Below are positions 53,391 to 58,406 of a DNA stretch of 58,406 nt, piece by piece (within the stretch, counting starts at the first letter, position 1; every line of letters starts with the position of its first letter). The notes beneath the pieces were generated by a model. The model worked only from the letters and a program-made list of their open reading frames with translations, had not been told where the DNA came from and made no database searches. This stretch comes from Bacteriovoracaceae bacterium. GTDB taxonomy: Bacteria > Bdellovibrionota > Bacteriovoracia > Bacteriovoracales > Bacteriovoracaceae. The translations under genes were made by a program, and so were the position numbers. The stretch spans positions 1-58,406 of the forward strand of contig CANEUH010000024.1 in assembly GCA_947441615.1 (NCBI GenBank), written 5' to 3'.

Positions 53391-54485
53391 ATGGCTATTA
53401 AAACAATCGAAAAAAATGGAAAGAAAATTTATGAGGTCTATGTAAATGGCTTTAATTCAAGCGGACGACGAGTTCAAATGAAAAGAAGAGGCATAGAATC
53501 TTTAAGAAAAGCGCAGAGTGCTGAATTTGAATTAAAACGTGAGTTAGCTAAGATGCGAGATGAGAAAGTATCATACCGATGGTGTGAGTGGTTAGATGAG
53601 TGCTTAAGAAGAATGAAGCTCATTCACCAACCCTCAACGATCATCAATTATGATAAGTCACTTAACAAATGGGCGACTCCCGTATGGAAAAATTTTGAGC
53701 TAAATAAAATTTCAAAAAACGATGTTTATAACTTAATTTTTGAAGGACTTGATTTAAAGCTATCCATGCAAACACGCAGGACTATTTTAAAAATGATTAA
53801 GCGTGTTTTTCAGATGGCTATTGAAGACGGAAGTTTAAATCATAATCCCTGTCTTGGGATTGTATTAAAAGTCCCTGAGGTCGATCAGAAAGTTTTGACA
53901 ACAAAAGAAGTTGAAATTTTACTCAAAGAAGCGAGGCTCACCAATCATCGCTTTTATCCTATTTGGGTGATGGCGTTGATGACTGGTATGCGCTCAGGTG
54001 AACTCTATGCTCTTAAATGGACGGATATTGAACTTGAAGCGAGAAGAATCTGTGTTAGTCGCCAATGGACGAGTAAGTCAGGGTTCACGGCCACTAAAAC
54101 TCGTCGAAGTCGAATTGTTCCTATCTCTGATGAGTTATTAGGCTTTTTGAGGGAATGGAAATTAAAAGCAGATTTTGATGAGTTTGTGTTGCCGCATCTT
54201 AAAGAGTGGGAGAATGGTGAGCAGGCTCAAGTCCTAAGAGATTTTTGTCATAGCATCAACATAACATCTGTTAAGTTTCACGATCTCAGAGCGACCTTTA
54301 TCACAAATCTTTTAAGCCGAGGAGAATCATTAGCAAGAGTCATGGCGATTGTAGGTCATACTCAAATTAAAACCACTAATGTGTATCTGAGAAAGGCTGG
54401 GATTGATGTGATGGGAGCAACGGAAAAGCTAGGCTATAATCTTCCAAAAGATGAGGATGCTTTGATTTTATCGTTTACTCAGTGA
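53391..54485 (+). CDS. Tyrosine recombinase/integrase
   Basis: A 364-residue site-specific recombinase that should catalyse integration at tRNA-Pro. The N-terminal 150 residues hold an arm-binding region (KKIYEVYVNGFNSSGRRV) and a SAM-like core-binding domain. The catalytic domain shows TGMRSGELYALKW with the first arginine (about 201), HDLRATF with the HxxR pair (about 297-300), GHTQIKTT with the second histidine, and the nucleophile tyrosine in NVYLRKA (about 331). ATG 53391 follows AAAGGGG. The gene ends 72 bp before attR. Confidence 0.94.
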   Translation: MAIKTIEKNGKKIYEVYVNGFNSSGRRVQMKRRGIESLRKAQSAEFELKRELAKMRDEKVSYRWCEWLDECLRRMKLIHQPSTIINYDKSLNKWATPVWKNFELNKISKNDVYNLIFEGLDLKLSMQTRRTILKMIKRVFQMAIEDGSLNHNPCLGIVLKVPEVDQKVLTTKEVEILLKEARLTNHRFYPIWVMALMTGMRSGELYALKWTDIELEARRICVSRQWTSKSGFTATKTRRSRIVPISDELLGFLREWKLKADFDEFVLPHLKEWENGEQAQVLRDFCHSINITSVKFHDLRATFITNLLSRGESLARVMAIVGHTQIKTTNVYLRKAGIDVMGATEKLGYNLPKDEDALILSFTQ

Positions 54486-54540
54486 TCGAGGCTGCCAAAA
54501 ACTTCCAGCTTAAAAAATAATTTAATCATATTAAGAGGTT

Positions 54541-54571
54541 TGGTCGGTGCCGTAATACCGACCACTTTTTT
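54541..54571 (+). terminator. Terminator-like hairpin overlapping attR
   Basis: TGGTCGGT (54541-54548) pairs perfectly with ACCGACCA (54557-54564) around GCCGTAAT and is followed by CTTTTTT. It would end integrase transcription. The same bases contain most of attR and look like a recombinase core site with two inverted arms. Confidence 0.75.
54558..54569 (+). repeat. attR: Right attachment site (attR)
   Basis: CCGACCACTTTT is an exact copy of the tRNA-Pro 3' end junction at 48791-48802, 73 bp after the integrase stop. Beyond it an imperfect resemblance to the left side continues (TTCAAAAAAT near 48824 and near 54601, then TGCAAAAA), which hints at a longer, decayed repeat. Confidence 0.78.
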
Positions 54572-54677
54572 AAAACTGGTTTTTTATAAATTTTTTACTC
54601 TTCAAAAAATCAGCAAATTGCAAAAACTTAAACACACGATGGCCTAGCACTCTTCACTTGCTATTATTTACCGCTCT

Positions 54678-55862
54678 TTACTGATTTGGTTCTGCTAAAA
54701 CGTTTTTCATGACCGCGGTGGCGAGTAACTCGTATCCGGCAGAGTTATAGTGACCAAATCGTCGGTACGGAAAATAAGACAGAGGATCTGACTTTTTTTC
54801 TAGAATTAAGTGGAAGTCAAAAACGTTTATATTTAGTTTTTTGAAAAAAGCAAGGATCTCCCCACGCCTGAGATGCTTGTCATGGTTAAAGAGTGAGCTG
54901 TCATTTGCGTAGCGGGAATAGTCGGGGAGGTAGATGATCGTCAAGTCTAATCCCATTTCCTTTGAAATTCTTTTTAATTCCTCGAATGTCTCAATGAAAA
55001 GTGGTGATAATTCTTTTTTCTTTTTGTTGCCGAAAATATTTTTAAACGCTTCTTCGAGGTTACGAAGTTTAAGAATGTCTAAGGGGTTAAACTCCCATGG
55101 TTTCGCATGGAAATTTAATTCTCTGTTTTCTGCGATTAACTCTTTCGTTCGATTGAGTTGAAGTCGTCTGATGTGTTCAGACTTCGAGATAAGTCTTTGG
55201 GAGAAATTATTATTGAGGTAGTGTGATAAAATGGTTTTCGATAAACGATCATCGACCTTGTAGTCATTTCCCTCGAAATAGAACCATAGAATTCTTTTCG
55301 CCCCTGTATAAAGGCCATACTCTTTTAGGAGGGCAAGTTCGTGAATAGGATTGGCCCCTGAAACGGATAGGTTGAAGATATTCGTAAATTTTCGGCGAAG
55401 TATTTCAATTGGGTTTTCACCATTAGTGACACACTGACCGTGGAGGAATGAGTCTCCGATAGCAATGATGTCGATCTTGGAGTCATGTATCGAGTCTGGA
55501 TTATTAAATCCATAGCGGTCATGAGTTACCTGTGCAAAATAGCCATTCTCATTACAAAGGATAAGGTTTGAAAAAGGTATGGATCCCAACGGAAGGGTTT
55601 TCTCTTGGAAGAGTGCATCCATTTCTTTTTCTCTGTAGAGATGAATCAACGGTATAAAAGGATAAACTTCTTTCCCCGTTTTTCTTTCATCCTCAAGAAC
55701 TTCAAGAATTGTCCTTCTGTCAAAGCCAGGTTGCTGCCGGCGATAGCTCCGGGCCTTTTCATTGACCCGAGTCAGCGGGTCGAGTGTCAAAGCGATGATA
55801 ACTTCAGTCAGATAAACTGATAAAAGAGTTGAAAATAAAAATAGAGATAAGTTTTTTAACAT
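54678..55862 (-). CDS. SGNH/GDSL-like hydrolase, membrane-anchored
   Basis: A 394-residue protein with an N-terminal membrane helix (about residues 3-26) and an SGNH-hydrolase fold. The motifs are IAIGDSFLHGQ (block I serine), LSVSGANP (glycine block), YFEGND (asparagine block) and GHYNSAGYELL near the C terminus, where the catalytic histidine stands in FGHYNS. Such proteins often deacetylate or acylate glycans on the outer side of the membrane. Its ATG overlaps the upstream DUF5989 stop by one base, TAATG. It is the last gene of the carbamoyltransferase operon. Confidence 0.82.
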   Translation of the reverse strand: MLKNLSLFLFSTLLSVYLTEVIIALTLDPLTRVNEKARSYRRQQPGFDRRTILEVLEDERKTGKEVYPFIPLIHLYREKEMDALFQEKTLPLGSIPFSNLILCNENGYFAQVTHDRYGFNNPDSIHDSKIDIIAIGDSFLHGQCVTNGENPIEILRRKFTNIFNLSVSGANPIHELALLKEYGLYTGAKRILWFYFEGNDYKVDDRLSKTILSHYLNNNFSQRLISKSEHIRRLQLNRTKELIAENRELNFHAKPWEFNPLDILKLRNLEEAFKNIFGNKKKKELSPLFIETFEELKRISKEMGLDLTIIYLPDYSRYANDSSLFNHDKHLRRGEILAFFKKLNINVFDFHLILEKKSDPLSYFPYRRFGHYNSAGYELLATAVMKNVLAEPNQ

Positions 55863-56011
55863 TAGAATAGAGTGTACATGAAGCTACCAACAGTTGAGCT
55901 TTCAGCAAGCACAATAATTGTTCCTGCGGCGAGAAGTGCGCAGATTACAGGCAGCAGCCAAAGTTTTTTCCTCATTTTTAAAAACAAATACATATCTTTA
56001 AGAAATGTCAT
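55862..56011 (-). CDS. DUF5989-family small membrane protein
   Basis: A hand-translated 49-residue frame: MTFLKDMYLFLKMRKKLWLL, then PVICALLAAGTIIVLAESST and VGSFMYTLF. It has the short amphipathic start, the RKKLWLLP entry to a single membrane helix, and the aromatic ending of DUF5989 proteins, which occur next to carbamoyltransferase and SxtJ genes. It starts 6 bp after the stop of the SxtJ-like gene and couples to the SGNH hydrolase gene. Function is unknown. Confidence 0.8.
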   Translation of the reverse strand: MTFLKDMYLFLKMRKKLWLLPVICALLAAGTIIVLAESSTVGSFMYTLF

Positions 56012-56017
56012 TTTCGC

Positions 56018-56242
56018 CTAATAGGGTTTCTCAAAATTGCCCGACGTTTTTACTTCTTGATTCCTATAAGTGCTGAGCTCTGGTGAAAAACCGAGATGGA
56101 GATGATCTCGACCAATTAGTTTAAAAAAGAAGGCGATCGGAGTTAAAAAAAAGAAATAAATAAAACTTAAGATTATTTTGGACTTGATACTGGCAATGAG
56201 CATGATTATTTTTTTTAAAAGCTCTCTTGTTCTTTTCATCAT
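56018..56242 (-). CDS. SxtJ-like small membrane protein, short form
   Basis: A 74-residue protein with one long hydrophobic helix (about residues 20-43), followed by FKLIGRDHLHLGF, which resembles the end of SxtJ proteins (usually FxRLxGRDPLxL). SxtJ proteins I know are about 120-140 residues with three membrane helices. This one keeps only the last part, so it may be truncated or a compact variant. Its ATG directly follows the carbamoyltransferase stop codon. The best argument for its identity is the conserved gene order. Confidence 0.62.
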   Translation of the reverse strand: MMKRTRELLKKIIMLIASIKSKIILSFIYFFFLTPIAFFFKLIGRDHLHLGFSPELSTYRNQEVKTSGNFEKPY

Positions 56243-58078
56243 TCAATCCAACGTGTAGTTTTTCTTGGGAAAAAAATTATGTATTTCATTATGTTGGTTA
56301 TGTTTTGCAATAACAAAACCGCCTATTATCAAATATTCTATTTCGGTTGATAGGAAACAGGCAAGGGCATCTTCCGGGCCACATACAATCGGCTCTCCGC
56401 GAACGTTAAATGAGGTATTGATGAGCATGGGGCAATTTGTTTTTTGATCAAACACTTCAATGAGCCGATGGAACAGTGGATTAGTTTTTTTACTCACCGT
56501 TTGTACGCGGGCGCTGTAGTCCACATGAGTAATTGCTGGAACGGTAGATCTCGTTTGTTTGAGTAATTCAATTCCTGAGAAATTATCTGTGTCGACCTTT
56601 AACCGGTGAGTGTTCTGTAAATAACTGGTCATCATCATGTATGGGTTCTCGTAAGGATTAGCAAAATAATCTTGAACCTTCTCTTCGAGGATAGCTGGAG
56701 CGAAAGGTCTGAAAGACTCTCTTTTTTTTACTTTTTAATTCATAATAGATTGCATCTGTGGATTTCTTGGATCTCCAAGAATAGATCTATTTCCAAGTGC
56801 CCTGGGGCCGAATTCCATTTTTCCTTGAAACCAGCCTACGACTTGACCCTCTGTTAACAGAGACACTGTTCTGACAATGAGTGCTTCTGATTCCAATTCC
56901 TCGTATCGAATAGAAGTTCTATCAAGATACTCTCTGATACATGCATCTGAAAATTCAGGGCCCAGGTAGGCCTCTTTCATCAAATCACGATTCGTCTCGA
57001 CAGTTCGATTCATTTTAAAATGAAGAAAATAGCTAGCAAGTGCAGCTCCGATAGCACCACCAGCATCGCCCGCGGCGGGCTGGATCCAGATCTCTTCAAA
57101 AATTTTTTCGCGATGAAGTCTTCCATTAGCGACGCAGTTGAGTGCCACTCCTCCAGCGAGGCAGAGTTTTGCTAGACCGGTTTCAGATTTAATTGAACGA
57201 CTAAGTTTTAAAATAACATCTTCCAGCACCACTTGAATTGAACTGGCGAGATCCATTTCTTTTTGAGTTATGGGCGCTGATGGATAGCGCGGATTCCCTC
57301 CAAAAAGTTCATGGAATTTATGATTCGTCATCTGAGTTCCGCTTGGATAGTCAAAATACGCTAGATTCAAACGAAAGCTACCATCTTCTTTAACATCAAT
57401 TAGATGCTGATAAATTTGTTCGACATACACAGGCCTGCCATACGGTGCCAGGCCCATGAGTTTGTATTCACCAGAATTGACCTTAAAGCCGGTGTAGTAA
57501 GTGAAGGCAGAATATAAAAGACCCAGCGAATGGGGAAAATCAATTTGCCATAAGGGTGTTATTTTTGATCCTTCGCCTACCCAAGCAGACGTGGTCGCCC
57601 ATTCACCGACGCCATCGAGGCAGAGGATGGCAGCTTTTTCAAATGGACTAGCATAAAAAGAGGAGGCCGCATGTGAGAGGTGGTGCTCTGAAAACAGCAA
57701 TGGAGGAAGCTTCAAGTTCTTCAATTTGAAATGCTGCTTTAATGTCTTTAAGACAGTTCGTTTCAAAAAGATTTTCTGTTTTACCCAACGTGGAATGGCC
57801 TGACAAAATTGCGCGACTCCTCCCGGAGCAAATGCCAAATAGGTTTCGATGAGGCGCTCAAACTTTAGAAAGGGTTTTTCGTAATAGATGATGGCCTTGA
57901 GGTCCTCGAGACGAACGTTTCCCTCCTGAAGACAGAAGCTTATGGCATGAGACGGAAATCTTGAATCATGCTTGACTCGCGTGAAGCGCTCTTCTTGAGC
58001 GGCAGAAATAATGATCCCATCTTTTATGATACAGGCCGCGCTATCATGGAAGAAGGCGGAGATACCGAGAATAAACAT
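56243..58078 (-). pseudogene. Carbamoyltransferase (NodU/CmcH/TobZ family) interrupted by an in-frame stop
   Basis: The frame of 611 codons matches an O-carbamoyltransferase. It has the N-terminal YrdC/Kae1-type start LGISAFFHDSAACIIKDG, EHHLSHAASSFY with metal-binding histidines, LDGVGEW, GEYKLMGLAPYG, LAGGVALNCVANGRL, PAAGDAGGAIGAAL, and the C-terminal domain with FRPFAPAILEE and NTSFNVRGEPIVCGPEDALA. At 56735-56737 a TAA sits where relatives usually have leucine (MN-stop-KVKKRESFRPF), and the frame continues unchanged on both sides. One base change (TTA to TAA) explains it. It could be a recent pseudogene, a split gene whose second part restarts at 56638, or a sequencing error. Confidence 0.85.
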
Positions 58079-58156
58079 CCCTCAATAGTAGAGCAGAAAT
58101 TTCATTAAAACTATCAGCCTAAATGTGGAGGGAGAGTAGAAAAAGAATGAGTTTGA

Positions 58157-58348
58157 ATTTTAAACATTGCAGATATGTCGCTGTTTTTGTTACGATTATT
58201 TAATGAGATTTACCCTAAAAAGCTCACTCCTTTTAAACGCCAGAAAAATAAATTAAGTATGGATGTTGTTTTAGGTGCCTATTCATCCATCCTTCAAGAA
58301 TCCATACCCCAAGACGATTTAACGGTTGTGCTCCTTGAAGTTAAGTAG
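58157..58348 (+). pseudogene. C-terminal remnant resembling a SpoIIE/PP2C-type phosphatase
   Basis: An open frame of 63 codons without upstream continuation. Its end, LGAYSSILQE then QDDLTVVLLEVK, resembles the last strands of SpoIIE/PP2C phosphatases, where DDxTxxxL is the conserved metal-binding end. From ATG 58175 it would give 57 residues, too short for the enzyme. It may be the 3' remnant of a gene cut off by insertion of the carbamoyltransferase operon. The resemblance is short and could be chance. Confidence 0.4.
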
Positions 58349-58406
58349 CCTTATATTTATCACCTTTCTTGTTGTCACTTTCTCCGCAATGGCGGAATCG
58401 ATTAAA
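58335..58406 (+). CDS. Start of a secreted protein (partial)
   Basis: From TTG 58335 the frame reads LKLSSLIFITFLVVTFSAMA then ESIK and stays open to the window end. It is a textbook signal peptide with cleavage after AMA. The start overlaps the stop of the preceding phosphatase-like remnant, as in coupled operon genes. Another in-frame TTG is at 58326. No family can be named from 24 codons. Confidence 0.5.
   Translation, partial: MKLSSLIFITFLVVTFSAMAESIK

Larger units (their letters stand above)
48791..54569 (+). mobile_element. 5.8-kb integrated element in tRNA-Pro
   Basis: The span is bounded by 12-bp direct repeats in the tRNA-Pro 3' end and carries a tyrosine recombinase, an excisionase-like gene, a Replic_Relax-like gene, a toxin-antitoxin pair, a small membrane peptide and two exported proteins. 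No conjugation, phage structural or replication initiator genes are visible. It is therefore a small genomic island, perhaps mobilised by a helper. Integrase and excisionase lie at the right end, beside attR. Confidence 0.82.

Noticed and set aside
56600..56760. Frameshift as explanation of the split carbamoyltransferase
   Set aside because: Both halves are in the same reading frame and 32 codons of good family sequence lie between them; a single nonsense codon explains it fully.

Overview
The window is 58.4 kb of an AT-rich (by eye about 38-40% GC) Gram-negative chromosome. An organism of the Bdellovibrionota, most likely Bacteriovorax/Halobacteriovorax-like, is my inference. It rests on the low GC, the many FHA, PilZ and Tad-pilus-like proteins, lipoproteins with delta-proteobacterial-style domain mixes, and several secreted proteins I cannot place. 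No 16S rRNA gene is present to confirm it.

Region 1 (1-14240) is the ribosomal protein super-operon. It begins with the 3' end of tuf and runs rpsJ-rplC-D-W-B-rpsS-rplV-rpsC-rplP-rpmC-rpsQ-rplN-X-E-rpsN-H-rplF-R-rpsE-rpmD-rplO-secY-adk-infA-rpmJ-rpsM-K-rpoA-rplQ, ending at a strong terminator. rpsD (S4) is missing from its usual place between rpsK and rpoA.

Region 2 (14243-33481) holds housekeeping and envelope genes. These are a TlpA-like thioredoxin, a sigma-54 activator with an inverted repeat before its start codon, a cyclic-nucleotide-binding protein, a metallophosphoesterase, a three-gene acyl-CoA carboxylase operon, an M16 peptidase, HemW, grpE-dnaK-dnaJ behind a sigma-32-like promoter, and an LpoA-like lipoprotein.

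Region 3 (33478-48699) contains hpt, mreB-PilZ-lipoprotein-nagZ, and then a tight cluster I find the most interesting functional unit. That cluster has a TadC-like protein with an added periplasmic domain, a DUF192 protein, three membrane FHA proteins, a PP2C-type phosphatase and a receiver protein with a helical tail. It looks like a phosphothreonine signalling module whose kinase is not in the window. birA, rph and rdgB follow.

Region 4 (48721-54569) is a small integrated element in the 3' end of tRNA-Pro(UGG). It has a 12-bp direct repeat at both ends, a tyrosine recombinase, an excisionase-like protein, a Replic_Relax-like protein, a HigB/HigA-type toxin-antitoxin pair and passenger genes, one of them clearly GC-richer. 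A 23-nt tRNA 3' fragment on the minus strand inside the left end suggests an older integration scar.

Region 5 (54678-58406) is a minus-strand operon for glycan or natural-product modification: carbamoyltransferase, SxtJ-like protein, DUF5989 protein and SGNH hydrolase. The carbamoyltransferase is interrupted by one in-frame stop codon. The window ends with what looks like the tail of a SpoIIE/PP2C-type phosphatase and the start of a secreted protein.
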